64,000 nt of DNA from Microbacterium oryzae (GCF_009735645.1 NZ_CP032550.1:496001-560000); one strand, 5' to 3'; numbered from the stretch's first letter, positions 35,126-44,704 are shown. The notes: generated by a model not told the origin, from the letters alone. Made by a program: numbers and translations.

Positions 35126-35996
35126 CCGGCGTCCGCAGCATGATCTCCTGCGCGACCGAGGCCACCAGCTCGCCCGAGCGCGCGTAGATCCGCCCGAACG
35201 CCAGCCCGCGCCCGCCCTGCGCGCCGGGAGACTCCTGCACGTAGAGCATCCACTCGTCGGCCCGAGCAGGACGGTGCCACCACATCGCGTGGTCGAGGCT
35301 CGCGACCTTCAGGCCGGGTGCCGCCCACGACAGTCCGGCGCCCCGCAGCGACGGCTCCTGGATCGTGTAGTCGCTGAGATACGCGAGCGCCGCCTGATGA
35401 AGGAGCCGGTCGTCGCCGATCGGCCGCCGCACGCGCGTCCAGACGGCCTGCGTCGGCTGCGCGCCGTCGGGCGCGGGGCCCATGAGGCTCCCCTCGATGT
35501 GCCGCACCTCGATCGGGTTCGCCGCCAGCAGGCGCCGGGACTGCGGGTGACGCTCGGGGTCGGCCGCCGGGTCCGGCAGCTCCTCGGGGCCGGGGACGTC
35601 GGGCATCGGCAGCTGGTGCTCGACGCCCTGGTCCTCGTCCTGGAAGGAGAGGATGCCCGAGAAGATCGGCACCCCGTCCTGATACCCCTGCACGCGGCGC
35701 CGCGCGAACGACCGACCGTCGTGGATGCGGTCCACCCCGAAGGTGATGTCCTTCGTCATGTCGCCGGGGCGCAGGAAGTACCCGTGCAGCGAGTGCGCGA
35801 AGCGGTCGTCCGGCAGCGTCCGCGCGGCCGCCGCGACGACCTGCGAGAGCACCTGCCCGCCGAACACCCGGCCGCCCGGCATGTAGTGCGAGCGCCCGAG
35901 GAAGATGTCCTCGTGCGTCCGCGCGGCCATCCGCTCGAGCTCGATCACGTCGAGCATGATCTGGACCGGGTCGTCTGGGCGGGGCTCGATGGTCAC
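35109..35996 (-). CDS. tesB: Acyl-CoA thioesterase II (TesB)
   Basis: The 295-residue double hot-dog thioesterase has GRVFGGQVLSQVVAAAARTL, HSLHGYFLRPGDMTKDITF and GRSFARRRVQGYQDGVPIFS in the N-terminal half, and LDHAMWWHRPARADEWMLY in the C-terminal half. It hydrolyses medium and long acyl-CoAs. GTG 35996 is the first start, with only about 20 bases to the divergent gene. It overlaps sufU tail-to-tail. Confidence 0.93.
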   Translation of the reverse strand: MTIEPRPDDPVQIMLDVIELERMAARTHEDIFLGRSHYMPGGRVFGGQVLSQVVAAAARTLPDDRFAHSLHGYFLRPGDMTKDITFGVDRIHDGRSFARRRVQGYQDGVPIFSGILSFQDEDQGVEHQLPMPDVPGPEELPDPAADPERHPQSRRLLAANPIEVRHIEGSLMGPAPDGAQPTQAVWTRVRRPIGDDRLLHQAALAYLSDYTIQEPSLRGAGLSWAAPGLKVASLDHAMWWHRPARADEWMLYVQESPGAQGGRGLAFGRIYARSGELVASVAQEIMLRTPVTTPA

Positions 35997-36014
35997 ATTG
36001 CTAGTTTAGAGCGG

Positions 36015-36677
36015 GTGACCGCTCGCCTTCTGCTCGCCGATGCCCCGACCGCGCGTGACGCGCTGACCTTCGCGGGCCGCGCCTCCCGTATCGGCGACGA
36101 GGGGGTGCGCCTGCAGGCGACCGGTGGCGTCCTCGTGATGTCCTCCGCCGCGCTCGCGCCGCAGGGCCTCCTCGACCGCACGCCGACCGTGCTCGCGATG
36201 CGCGTGCTGCGCGCGGATCCCGAGCTGGAGTGCGATCTGACGGTCGCGTCCCTCGCGGAGACCGAGGACCCGAGCGCGCTCGCGCTGCCCGACACCGCGC
36301 TGGCTCCCGCGTGGGCGGGCGTCTCGCCGCCGCGCGGCGGCTGGACGCCGGCGGGCGGGATCGCGGCGGCGGTGCTCGCGAGCCGCGCGCAGTGGGGGAT
36401 CGCGGCGGTCGCTCACGCCCTGCCCGCGCAGCCCGGCGAGGACGTGGTGCGCACGGTGCGGGGCAGCATCTGGGGCGAGCCCGACGAGGAGCTTGCGGGC
36501 CTGCCGCGCGGTGTGGCGTTCGCGGCGTTCTCGTTCGGCTTCATCGGCGGCGAGGAGGAGGCGCGCGTGTCCACCGCGGGCCGCTGGACGCGCGTCACGC
36601 TCGAGCGCGGTCACATCCTCACGCGCGGCCCGGCAGCGGTGGGGCTGACCCCGGTGCGGGAGACCGGCGTGCGCTGA
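36015..36677 (+). CDS. Conserved actinobacterial protein of unknown function
   Basis: The 220-residue protein starts RLLLADAPTARDALTFAGRA and has an even alpha/beta composition with WGIAAVAHALPAQPGEDVVR and AFAAFSFGFIGGEEE. No cofactor motif is recognised. GTG 36015 follows TAGTTTAGAG, a -10-like element, so the mRNA is probably leaderless. Only 18 bases separate it from the divergent tesB start; the two may be coregulated. Confidence 0.65.
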   Translation: MTARLLLADAPTARDALTFAGRASRIGDEGVRLQATGGVLVMSSAALAPQGLLDRTPTVLAMRVLRADPELECDLTVASLAETEDPSALALPDTALAPAWAGVSPPRGGWTPAGGIAAAVLASRAQWGIAAVAHALPAQPGEDVVRTVRGSIWGEPDEELAGLPRGVAFAAFSFGFIGGEEEARVSTAGRWTRVTLERGHILTRGPAAVGLTPVRETGVR

Positions 36678-36713
36678 CGCGGGGGCCGGGCGGTGCGGAT
36701 GGCCCGGCTCGGG

Positions 36714-37136
36714 TCAGCGGCCGGGCTGCGGCTCGAAGGTGTTGACCATGGCGTGCGCGGCGCGCTCGAGGTAGTCCCACAGCGTGGCCTCGTGCACGGG
36801 GGAGAGCTCGAGCTCGTCGACGGCGCGGCGCATGTGCGCGAGCCAGCGGTCGCGCGCCTCCGGGTCGATGTGGAACCCGGCGTGGCGCATGCGCAGGCGC
36901 GGGTGGCCGCGCGTCTCGCTGTAGGTGGTCGGACCGCCCCAGTACTGCTCGAGGAACATCAGCATCCGCTCCTCGGCCGCGGCGAGGTCGACCTCGGGGT
37001 ACATGGGCTTCAGGACCTCGTCGTCGGCGATCCCGCGATAGAACGCGGCGGCGAGCTTCACGAACGTCTCGTGCCCGCCCACCTGCTCGTAGAACGTGCC
37101 CACTCCCAGGGGGCGCAGGCTCTTCGGCTCGCTCAT
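36714..37136 (-). CDS. glbO: Group II truncated hemoglobin (GlbO type)
   Basis: The 140-residue globin has TFYEQVGGHETFVKLAAAFY, EQYWGGPTTYSETRGHPRLR and MRHAGFHIDP; the proximal His is in RMRHAGFHI and the Trp at G8 in ARDRWLAHM. Group II globins handle oxygen and reactive nitrogen or peroxide species near the membrane. ATG 37136 overlaps the mechanosensitive channel stop by ATGA. Confidence 0.93.
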   Translation of the reverse strand: MSEPKSLRPLGVGTFYEQVGGHETFVKLAAAFYRGIADDEVLKPMYPEVDLAAAEERMLMFLEQYWGGPTTYSETRGHPRLRMRHAGFHIDPEARDRWLAHMRRAVDELELSPVHEATLWDYLERAAHAMVNTFEPQPGR

Positions 37137-38182
37137 GATCCGGACTCCTCTTCGCTCTGACGCTGCGCGGCGCCGCTGCGGGGGCGCCAGGTCGGTCGTT
37201 CCGGCAGCTCGCTGGTGAGCGTCGGCGGGTTGGCGCCGCGCACCCGGAGCGCACCCTCGGCGCCCTCGAGCACTGCACGCGCGATGCCGGTGACGTCGAT
37301 GCCCTCGTTGAGGAGCACGGCGCGCAGACGCTCGCGCAGCTCGCGCGCCACGTCGTCCTTCGCGGTGGGCTTGGCCTTGATGACGAGGCGGATGACCAGG
37401 GTGTCGCCCTCGAGCGACTCCAGTCCCCAGACCTCCGGCTCGCCGATGACGCGCGAGCGCCAGCGCGGATCGTGTGCGAGGGCCAGAGCGGTGTCGGTCA
37501 GCAGGTGCTCGACGTCCTCGATGACGATGTCCTTGGGGAGGGTGAGGTCGAGCACGACGCGCGACCATCCCTGCGTCATGTTGCCGATGCGGGTGATCTC
37601 GCCGTTCCGCACGTACCAGAGCACGCCGTTCACATCGCGCACGTGGGTGATCCGGATGCTGACGAACTCCACCACGCCGGTCGCGAGCCCGAGGTCGACG
37701 ACGTCGCCGATGCCGACCTGGTCCTCCGCGACGATGAAGATGCCGTTGAGCACGTCCTTGACGATGTTCTGCGCGCCGAAGCCGAGCCCCGCGCCCAGCG
37801 CGGCCGTGAGGAGCGACAGCGACGCCAGCACGTTCGGCGCGAGGATCGAGGCCACCAGCACGAGCGCGACGATCACCATCGTGATGTTCACGACGTTGGT
37901 GAGGATGGAGCCGAGCGTGCGGGTGCGCTGGACGACGCGCACCGCGGCGAGCGGCGAACGCTCGAGCGCTCGGGTGTCGTCGACCTTCGCCTTGCTCTTG
38001 GCGCCCTCGACGATGCGCTTCACGACGCGCCGGATGACGAAGCGCAGCACCCAGGCGATGAGCACGCAGACGGCCACGGCGACAGCCGCCCACAGCAGCT
38101 TCAGGCCGAACGCGCCGAGATTCTCGAGCAGCGTCTGCCAGAAGGTGAGGTCGGCCAGATCCTTGGTGTCGGTGTTCATCAT
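37133..38182 (-). CDS. mscS: Small-conductance mechanosensitive channel (MscS family)
   Basis: The 349-residue channel has three hydrophobic segments, the last being the Gly/Ala-rich pore helix LLTAALGAGLGFGAQNIVKD, followed by the beta domain QVGIGDVVDLGLATGVVEFV and RNGEITRIGNMTQGW. It releases solutes on hypo-osmotic shock, complementing the betaine importer and trehalose genes nearby. The N-terminal part is short, as in E. coli MscS. It is co-transcribed with the globin gene. Confidence 0.93.
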   Translation of the reverse strand: MMNTDTKDLADLTFWQTLLENLGAFGLKLLWAAVAVAVCVLIAWVLRFVIRRVVKRIVEGAKSKAKVDDTRALERSPLAAVRVVQRTRTLGSILTNVVNITMVIVALVLVASILAPNVLASLSLLTAALGAGLGFGAQNIVKDVLNGIFIVAEDQVGIGDVVDLGLATGVVEFVSIRITHVRDVNGVLWYVRNGEITRIGNMTQGWSRVVLDLTLPKDIVIEDVEHLLTDTALALAHDPRWRSRVIGEPEVWGLESLEGDTLVIRLVIKAKPTAKDDVARELRERLRAVLLNEGIDVTGIARAVLEGAEGALRVRGANPPTLTSELPERPTWRPRSGAAQRQSEEESGS

Positions 38183-38200
38183 CCCCTCGATCGTACGGCG

Positions 38201-38238
38201 CGAGCCCCGGCGGATCCTGGGATCCGCCGGGGCTCGCA
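38201..38238 (-). terminator. Terminator after pepN
   Basis: A perfect 18-bp stem (38201-38218 with 38221-38238) around TG lies 18 bases beyond the pepN stop. Confidence 0.88.
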
Positions 38239-38255
38239 GCGCCTCTCAGGAGGGC

Positions 38256-40820
38256 CTACTCGGCGTCGCGCTCCTGCGCGGCGAGCGCGCGCTCGACGCC
38301 CGCGAGGTTCTCCGCGACGATGCGGCGCAGGGCCGCCGGCGCCTCGGGGTTCTCGCTGAGCCACGCGCGCGTCGCGCGGCGCAACTCGGCGCTGGCGAGC
38401 GGCGCGGGGTACAGCAGCTCGATGAGATACGACGCGATCTGGAAGGTGCGCGACTCCCACACCGGCAGGAGCATCGCGAAGTACTTCTCGACGAACGGCG
38501 CGAGCTGCTCGCGCGTGGCCGGGTGGACGAACCCGGCGGCGGCGGAGCGGACGACGGTGTTCGGCAGCGCGTCGCTCTCGACGAGCGACGCCCAGGCTGC
38601 GGCCTTCGCCTCGGCCGACGGCATGGCCGCGCGGGCCTGCGCGGCGGACTCGGCGCCCTTCGCGGTGTTGTCGGCGGCGAGTGCCGCATCGATCGCCGCC
38701 GCGTCCGCGACGCCGCCGGCGGCGAGCGAGACGAGGAGCTGCCAGGAGAGGTCGGTGTCGATCTCGAGCCCGTCGAGCACGGTCTCGCCCGCCCGCAGCG
38801 CGCGCACGCGCTCCCACTGCGCGGCAGTCGACGCGGCCGACGCGAACGCCGTGGTCAGCTGCAGCTGGATGTCGCTGCCCGGCTCCGCGCCCTGGAGGAG
38901 CTGCCAGAGGCCGTCGGCGACCCGCGCACGGGTCTCCTCGCGCGCCTCCGGGGCGACGTAGCTGTTCGCCGCGAGCTGCAGCTGCGACAGGGTCGTGCGG
39001 ATGGTCGTGGACTCGGTCTCGCGCCCGATGTTGCGCAGGACGAGGTCGATGTAGTCGGTCGCCGCGGTCTCCGCGTCGCGGGTCTGATCCCACGCCGCGC
39101 CCCACACGAGCGAGCGCGCGAGCGGGTCGGCGATGTCGGCGAGGTGGTCGATCGCGGTCTCGAGGCTGCGGTCGTCGAGGCGGATCTTCGCGTAGGCGAG
39201 GTCGGCGTCGTTGAGCAGCACGAGCGCCGGGCGGCGGGTGCCCTTCAGCTCGGGCACCTCGGTGAGGTCGCCGTCGACGTCGATCTCGATGCTGTGGGTG
39301 CGCGTGAGGGCACCGGAGACGAGGTCGTAGAACCCGATGCCGAGGCGGTGCGGCCGGATGGTGGGGTAGTCGGCCGGCGCGGTCTGGGTGATCGCGAAGC
39401 GCGTGATGCGGCCGTCGTGGTCGTCGTCGATGACGGGCGAGAGCGTGTTCACGCCCGCCGTCTCCAGCCACTTCCGCGACCACGGGCCGAGGTCGCGGCC
39501 GCTGGTGCGCTCGAGCTCGACGAGCAGGTCCGACAGCGTGGTGTTGGAGTACGCGTGCTTCTGGAAGTACGCGCCCACGCCCTCGAAGAACGCATCGATG
39601 CCGACCCATGCGGCCAGCTGCTTGAGAACCGACCCGCCCTTGGCGTAGGTGATCCCGTCGAAGTTGACCTGCACATCCTCGAGGTCGGAGATCTCGGCGA
39701 CGATCGGGTGCGTGGAGGGGAGCTGGTCCTGGCGGTACGCCCAGGTCTTCTCCATCGCGTTGAAGGTCGTCCAGGCCTCGGTCCACTCGGTGGCCTCGGC
39801 CGTCGCGATGGTCGACGCCCACTCGGCGAACGACTCGTTCAGCCAGAGGTCGTTCCACCACTTCATGGTGACGAGGTCGCCGAACCACATATGCGCGAGC
39901 TCGTGGAGGATGGTGACGACGCGGCGCTCCTTGACCGCGTCGGTGACCTTGCTGCGGAAGACGTAGGTCTCGGTGAAGGTCACCGCGCCCGCGTTCTCCA
40001 TCGCCCCGGCGTTGAACTCGGGGACGAACAGCTGGTCGTACTTCGCGAAGGGGTACGGGTAGCCGAACTTCTCCTCGTAGTACGCGAAGCCCTGGCGGGT
40101 CTTCTCGAAGACGTAGTCCGCGTCCATGTGCTGCCACAGGCTCTTGCGCGCGAACAGCCCGAGCGGGATCACCCGGCCGGAGGCGGAGGTGAGCTCGGAG
40201 CGCGTCTCCTCGTAGGGGCCGGCGATGAGCGCGGTGATGTAGGACGAGATGCGCGGCGTCGGCTCGAAGCCCCAGGTGGCGTTGACGCCGTCGTCGTGGG
40301 GGATGGGCTCGGGCGTCGGCTGGTTCGACACGACCTTCCACGCCGCCGGCGCGGTGACGGTGAACTGGAACGTCGCCTTGAGGTCGGGCTGCTCGAAGAC
40401 CGCGAACACGCGCCGCGAGTCGGGCACCTCGAACTGCGAGTAGAGGTAGACCTCGCCGTCGACGGGGTCGACGAAGCGGTGCAGGCCCTCGCCCGTGTTC
40501 GTGTAGAGGCAGTCGGCGTCGACGACGAGCTCGTTCTCGGCCTCGAGGTCGTCGAGGCGGATGCGCGAGTCGGCGTACGCGGCGGCCGGGTCGATCTCGC
40601 GGCCGTTCAGCGTGATCTCGCGGACGTCTCGCGCGATGAGGTCGATGAAGGTGCTCGCTCCGGCGGTCGCGGCGAAGCGCACGACGCTGCGCGACCCGAA
40701 CACCTCGGCGCCCTTGGTCAGGTCGAGCGCGATCTCGTACGTCTGCGTCTCGACGATCGCGCGACGCTCCTGCGCCTCGACGCGGGTGAGGTTCTCTCCA
40801 GGCACTTGTTCCACTCCCAT
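38256..40820 (-). CDS. pepN: Aminopeptidase N (M1 family)
   Basis: The 854-residue zinc aminopeptidase shows GAMENAGAV in the substrate-binding exopeptidase loop and HELAHMWFGDLVTMKWWNDL with HExxH-x18-E (Glu in NESFAEW). The N-terminal beta domain begins near TYEIALDLTKGAEVF, and the helical ERAP1-like C-terminal domain occupies about the last 350 residues. It is probably cytoplasmic, as no signal peptide is present, and finishes peptide degradation after Clp proteases. ATG 40820 is the first plausible start. Confidence 0.95.
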   Translation of the reverse strand: MGVEQVPGENLTRVEAQERRAIVETQTYEIALDLTKGAEVFGSRSVVRFAATAGASTFIDLIARDVREITLNGREIDPAAAYADSRIRLDDLEAENELVVDADCLYTNTGEGLHRFVDPVDGEVYLYSQFEVPDSRRVFAVFEQPDLKATFQFTVTAPAAWKVVSNQPTPEPIPHDDGVNATWGFEPTPRISSYITALIAGPYEETRSELTSASGRVIPLGLFARKSLWQHMDADYVFEKTRQGFAYYEEKFGYPYPFAKYDQLFVPEFNAGAMENAGAVTFTETYVFRSKVTDAVKERRVVTILHELAHMWFGDLVTMKWWNDLWLNESFAEWASTIATAEATEWTEAWTTFNAMEKTWAYRQDQLPSTHPIVAEISDLEDVQVNFDGITYAKGGSVLKQLAAWVGIDAFFEGVGAYFQKHAYSNTTLSDLLVELERTSGRDLGPWSRKWLETAGVNTLSPVIDDDHDGRITRFAITQTAPADYPTIRPHRLGIGFYDLVSGALTRTHSIEIDVDGDLTEVPELKGTRRPALVLLNDADLAYAKIRLDDRSLETAIDHLADIADPLARSLVWGAAWDQTRDAETAATDYIDLVLRNIGRETESTTIRTTLSQLQLAANSYVAPEAREETRARVADGLWQLLQGAEPGSDIQLQLTTAFASAASTAAQWERVRALRAGETVLDGLEIDTDLSWQLLVSLAAGGVADAAAIDAALAADNTAKGAESAAQARAAMPSAEAKAAAWASLVESDALPNTVVRSAAAGFVHPATREQLAPFVEKYFAMLLPVWESRTFQIASYLIELLYPAPLASAELRRATRAWLSENPEAPAALRRIVAENLAGVERALAAQERDAE

Positions 40821-40968
40821 GGGTAGGGGACGAAAGATCTCCGGGCGCTGATGACGCCTGCGGCAACCTCAACACTCTACGTGCTCGACGCGGCGTGCTC
40901 ATGGGAATCGCGGCGAGCCATCCGCCGGTGTGCGCCACGGCGGGGCGAGGTGCGAGAGAATCGGAGCC

Positions 40969-41466
40969 ATGCGCATCCACATCGCGACCGATCACGCGGG
41001 TCTCGAGTTCTCGACCCAGCTCCAGCACCACCTCGCGGCGGCGGGGCACGAGGTCATCGACCACGGGCCCGTCGAGTACGAGCCCTTGGACGACTATCCG
41101 GCGTTCTGCATCCGCGCGGCTCAGGCCGTCGTCGCCGACCAGCAGGCCGGCGTCTCCGCCCTCGGCGTCGTCTTCGGCGGCTCCGGCAACGGCGAGCAGA
41201 TCGCCGCCAACAAGGTGGAGGGCGTCCGCGCGGCGCTGGTGTGGAACCTGTCGACCGCCGAGCTCGCGCGCGAGCACAACGACGCGAACGTCATCGCGAT
41301 CGGCGCCCGGCAGCACACGTTCGACGACGTCACGCGGTTCATCGACCGCTTCATCGAGACGCCGTTCTCCCACGACGAGCGGCACGCCCGCCGGATCGCG
41401 CAGATCGGCGCCTACGAGCGCGAGGGTGCGCTCGTCGACGGCCCCGGCCCGCGCCAGGTCTCCTAG
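40969..41466 (+). CDS. rpiB: Ribose-5-phosphate isomerase B
   Basis: The 165-residue enzyme interconverts ribose 5-phosphate and ribulose 5-phosphate. It begins RIHIATDHAGLEFSTQLQHH and carries VVFGGSGNGEQIAANKV. As in Mycobacterium RpiB, the catalytic cysteine of the E. coli enzyme is replaced and a Glu in GNGEQ acts as base. Start ATG 40969 follows a GAGAAT -10-like element and GGAG. The DNA glycosylase starts 5 bases downstream. Confidence 0.94.
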   Translation: MRIHIATDHAGLEFSTQLQHHLAAAGHEVIDHGPVEYEPLDDYPAFCIRAAQAVVADQQAGVSALGVVFGGSGNGEQIAANKVEGVRAALVWNLSTAELAREHNDANVIAIGARQHTFDDVTRFIDRFIETPFSHDERHARRIAQIGAYEREGALVDGPGPRQVS

Positions 41467-41471
41467 CTCGG

Positions 41472-42494
41472 ATGCCCGAGGGTCACTCGGTCCATCGGAT
41501 CACCCGCCAGTTCGCGCGCAACTTCGTCGGGCGCCCGGTCGCAGTCTCGAGCCCGCAGGGCCGCTTCGCGCAGGGCGCCGAGGTGCTGGATGGCCGCACC
41601 ATGACGCGCGCCGAGTCCGTCGGCAAGCAGATGTTCCTCGAGTTCGACGAGCAGGTCTGGCTGCGCGTGCACCTGGGGCTCTACGGGGCGTGGGACTTCG
41701 CCGGCGAGGTCCTCGTCGACCCGACGATCGCCTCCGCGAACGGGCGGATGGGCCAGACCAACCAGCGGGGAACCGACCTCCCGGAGGCGGAGCGGGTGTT
41801 CGACGACGCGGGGGAGAACTCGCTCACCTCGATCGGCGCCCCGCGCCGAGCGCGCGTGCACGTGCGCATGTCGGAGCAGACGAGCGGCCTGGATGAGGCG
41901 GACGGCCTCGCCGCCGACGACGCGCCCTGGCCGCCGCCGGTCGTGGGGCAGGTGCGCGTGCGCCTGCTCACCGACGCGACCTGCGCCGACCTGCGCGGGC
42001 CGACCGCCTGCGCCGTGCAGACGCCGGACGAGATCGCCGCGGTGATCGCCAAGCTCGGCCCCGACCCGCTCGTCGGAGACGTCGCGGAGGGGGAGGAGCG
42101 CTTCGTCCGCGCGGTGCGCCGCCGCAACGTCGCGATCGGGCAGCTGCTCATGGACCAGTCCGTCGTCAGCGGCATCGGCAACGTGTACCGCGCGGAGATG
42201 CTCTACCGTGCCCGGCTGGATCCCCACACGCCGGGGAAGGCCATCCCCGAGGAGATCGTCCGCGGCCTCTGGCGCGACTGGGTGCAGCTGCTGCGCATCG
42301 GCGTCGAGACCGGGCAGATGATGACCATGGACGGCCTCGACGCGGACGGCTGGCGCCGGGCGATGGCCAGCCGCGACGACCGTCACTGGGTCTACCACCG
42401 TGCCGGCCTGCCCTGCCGCGTGTGCGGCACGGAGATCGTGCTCGAGGAGATGCAGGCCCGCAAGCTGTACTGGTGCCCCACGTGCCAGCGCTGA
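41472..42494 (+). CDS. nei: Fpg/Nei family DNA glycosylase (Nei2-like)
   Basis: The 340-residue bifunctional glycosylase/AP lyase has Pro2-Glu3 in MPEGHSVHRI (Schiff-base Pro and Glu), the helix-two-turn-helix SGIGNVYRAEMLY and a C-terminal zinc finger with CRVC and CPTC pairs. The His after Gly (EGHS) and overall layout match the actinobacterial Nei2 group, which removes oxidised pyrimidines. An insertion with acidic residues lies near 140-160. Confidence 0.92.
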   Translation: MPEGHSVHRITRQFARNFVGRPVAVSSPQGRFAQGAEVLDGRTMTRAESVGKQMFLEFDEQVWLRVHLGLYGAWDFAGEVLVDPTIASANGRMGQTNQRGTDLPEAERVFDDAGENSLTSIGAPRRARVHVRMSEQTSGLDEADGLAADDAPWPPPVVGQVRVRLLTDATCADLRGPTACAVQTPDEIAAVIAKLGPDPLVGDVAEGEERFVRAVRRRNVAIGQLLMDQSVVSGIGNVYRAEMLYRARLDPHTPGKAIPEEIVRGLWRDWVQLLRIGVETGQMMTMDGLDADGWRRAMASRDDRHWVYHRAGLPCRVCGTEIVLEEMQARKLYWCPTCQR

Positions 42495-42529
42495 CCGGGC
42501 CGGTGCCCGCCCCCGCGTAGCATCGGAGG

Positions 42530-43180
42530 ATGCGGCAGAACCCGAGCTTCGCGATGACCGACGTGCCGGAGATCCGCCGGATCGTGCACGGCCATCCGTG
42601 GGCCACGCTCGTGAGCGCGACGGACGACGGCCTCGTCGCATCCCACTATCCGGTGCTGCTCGAGGAGGGTCGGGACGACCTCACGGTCGTCGGCCACGTC
42701 GGCAAGCCCGACGACCTCGTCCACGGCCTCGGCCAGCGCGAGCTGCTCATCGTGCTGCAGGGACCGCATGGCTACATCACCCCGCGCTGGTACGGCGAGG
42801 GGAAGGCCGTCCCGACCTGGAACTTCGTCTCCGTGCACCTCTCCGGCGTCCCCGAGCTGCTCTCGCCCCAGGAGAACCTCGCGGTGCTCGACCGGCTCGT
42901 CGCGCACTTCGAGAACCTCGCGGAGGATCCGCGGCTCATGTGGGAGCGGCCGAACGACGCGGCGTTCGTCGAGCGCCTCGAGGCCGGGACGGTCGGCTTC
43001 CGGCTCACGCCCACGAAGGTGCTCGCGAAGCGCAAGCTGAGCCAGAACCGCCCGGACGAGGTGGTGGAGACGATCGTCGCCGGTCTCGCCGCGGACGGCC
43101 CCTACCGCAACCCCGCGCTGGCCGACGAGATGCGCCGCGCTCAGGAGACGCGCCGCGCGGCACGGGAGACGGCGCGATGA
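42530..43180 (+). CDS. paiB: FMN-binding PaiB-type protein
   Basis: The 216-residue protein belongs to the PaiB family (split-barrel, FMN-binding): HPWATLVSATDDGLVASHYP, VGHVGKPDDLVHGL and PTWNFVSVHLSGVPELLS are signatures, as is KVLAKRKLSQNRP near the end. Bacillus PaiB was proposed as a negative transcriptional regulator of sporulation and degradative enzymes; the flavin-based role is unclear. It overlaps the amidohydrolase start by ATGA. Confidence 0.9.
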   Translation: MRQNPSFAMTDVPEIRRIVHGHPWATLVSATDDGLVASHYPVLLEEGRDDLTVVGHVGKPDDLVHGLGQRELLIVLQGPHGYITPRWYGEGKAVPTWNFVSVHLSGVPELLSPQENLAVLDRLVAHFENLAEDPRLMWERPNDAAFVERLEAGTVGFRLTPTKVLAKRKLSQNRPDEVVETIVAGLAADGPYRNPALADEMRRAQETRRAARETAR

Positions 43181-44682
43181 GGCGCGGCGACCGGGTCGAC
43201 GTCGTCGCGGGCGTCCGCATCGGCGGGGAGGGGCGCGAGCTGCTCGCGCACCCGGACTACGACGTGGACGGCGTGTACGACGTCTGGCTCGACGGGGACC
43301 GCATCGTCGACATCGCCCCGGCAGGCGCCATCCGTCGCCGCGGCGCGGTGCTCGATGCAGGCGGCGCGTGGCTCGTGCCCGGCCTGTGGGACCACCACGT
43401 GCACACCCTCGAGCACGCGCTGGCCCGCGGCACCGTCTCCGTGGAGGAGGCGGTCTCCTCGCGGGACGCCGCCCGGGCCGCGCTCGCCGCTCCCGTGCGC
43501 TCCGACGGCCGTCGAGTCGTCGCCCGCCTGCGCGAGGCGCTGTGGAGCGAGCCCGCCGCGCTCGCCGTGCTCGACGAGGTCACCGGCGACGTCCCGACGT
43601 ACCTCGTGAGCACGGATCTCCACAGCGTCTGGATGAACACCGCCGCGCTGCGACGCGAGGGCGTCACGACGGATGGCTCGGGCCTGGTCCGTGAGGATGT
43701 CGCGTTCGACATCGAGCAGCGACTCAAGCATCTTCCGCCGGAGGACGAGGACCGCGCCCTCGACCGCGCGCTCGCGGAGGCGGCCGCGCGCGGAGTCGTC
43801 GGCGTCCAGGATCTGGAGATGGCGTGGAACGTCGAGCGATGGCGGCGGCGCCTCGCCCGCGGCCACGATGCGACCCGCGTGCGCTTCGACGTGTACCCCG
43901 ACGACCTCGAGCGCGTCATCGCCGAGGGGCTCGTCACCGGCGACGCGCTCGACGGGTCGCCGCTGGTGGAGTTCGGCATGCTGAAGGTCATCTCGGACGG
44001 CTCGCTCGGCACCCGCACGGCCGCGACCTCGGGTCCGTACGCCGACGGGAGCAACCGCGGTCGGCTGAACGCGGATCCTCGCGCTCTCGTCGAGCTCGTC
44101 GCCCGGGCGGCCGCGGCGGGCATCGTGACGACGGTGCACGCGATCGGCGACGTGGCGAACCGCCACGCGCTGGACGCATTCGCCGCCGCGGACGTCCCGG
44201 GGCGCATCGAGCACGCGCAGCTCGTCACGCGCACCGACATCGCGCGGTTCGCGCGCTTGAACGTGGAGGCGAGCATCCAGCCGGAGCACGCGCTCGACGA
44301 CAGGGAGCTCGTGGCCGCCGAGTGGAGCGCGCAGACGGCTGTCGCGTATCCGCTGCGCGAACTCGTCGACGCCGGCGCGAACGTGCTCCTCGGCTCCGAC
44401 GCGCCGGTCACGCCGCTGGACCCGTGGGTGCAGATGGCGGCTGCGGCGTTCCGCGCGCATGCGGGCGAGGAGCCGTGGCGCGCCGACCAGGCCATCGATC
44501 AGGGCACAGCGCTCGCCGCAGCCACGGCGGGAGGGTCGGCGAACGGCTCCCGGATCCTGCCGGGCGAGGTCGCCGACCTCGTGCTCGTCGAGCACGATCC
44601 GCTCGCGGCTTCGGCCGAGCAGCTGCGGGCGATGCCGGTCCATGCGACGCTGCTGGCGGGTCGCCTCACCCACCTCGGCTGA
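43177..44682 (+). CDS. Amidohydrolase family 3 (YtcJ-like)
   Basis: The 501-residue metal-dependent hydrolase has the first metal ligands in LWDHHVHTLEHAL, MLKVISDGSLGTRTAATSGP, a TVHAIGDVANRHALDAF metal His, the RIEHAQLVTRTD His, and the metal-site Asp in VLLGSDAPVTPLDPW. YtcJ-like enzymes hydrolyse amide or formamide bonds in small molecules, with substrate unknown here. Overlap with paiB suggests co-expression. Confidence 0.88.
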   Translation: MRRGDRVDVVAGVRIGGEGRELLAHPDYDVDGVYDVWLDGDRIVDIAPAGAIRRRGAVLDAGGAWLVPGLWDHHVHTLEHALARGTVSVEEAVSSRDAARAALAAPVRSDGRRVVARLREALWSEPAALAVLDEVTGDVPTYLVSTDLHSVWMNTAALRREGVTTDGSGLVREDVAFDIEQRLKHLPPEDEDRALDRALAEAAARGVVGVQDLEMAWNVERWRRRLARGHDATRVRFDVYPDDLERVIAEGLVTGDALDGSPLVEFGMLKVISDGSLGTRTAATSGPYADGSNRGRLNADPRALVELVARAAAAGIVTTVHAIGDVANRHALDAFAAADVPGRIEHAQLVTRTDIARFARLNVEASIQPEHALDDRELVAAEWSAQTAVAYPLRELVDAGANVLLGSDAPVTPLDPWVQMAAAAFRAHAGEEPWRADQAIDQGTALAAATAGGSANGSRILPGEVADLVLVEHDPLAASAEQLRAMPVHATLLAGRLTHLG

Positions 44683-44704
44683 GGCGCCTCGGCGAGGTGC
44701 AGAG

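Noticed and set aside
37215..40826. A 1203-codon open frame antisense to pepN and mscS
   Set aside because: It is a by-product of GC-rich codon usage opposite real genes. The sequence is low-complexity Arg/Ala/Val with no domain, while pepN and mscS have full motif sets.
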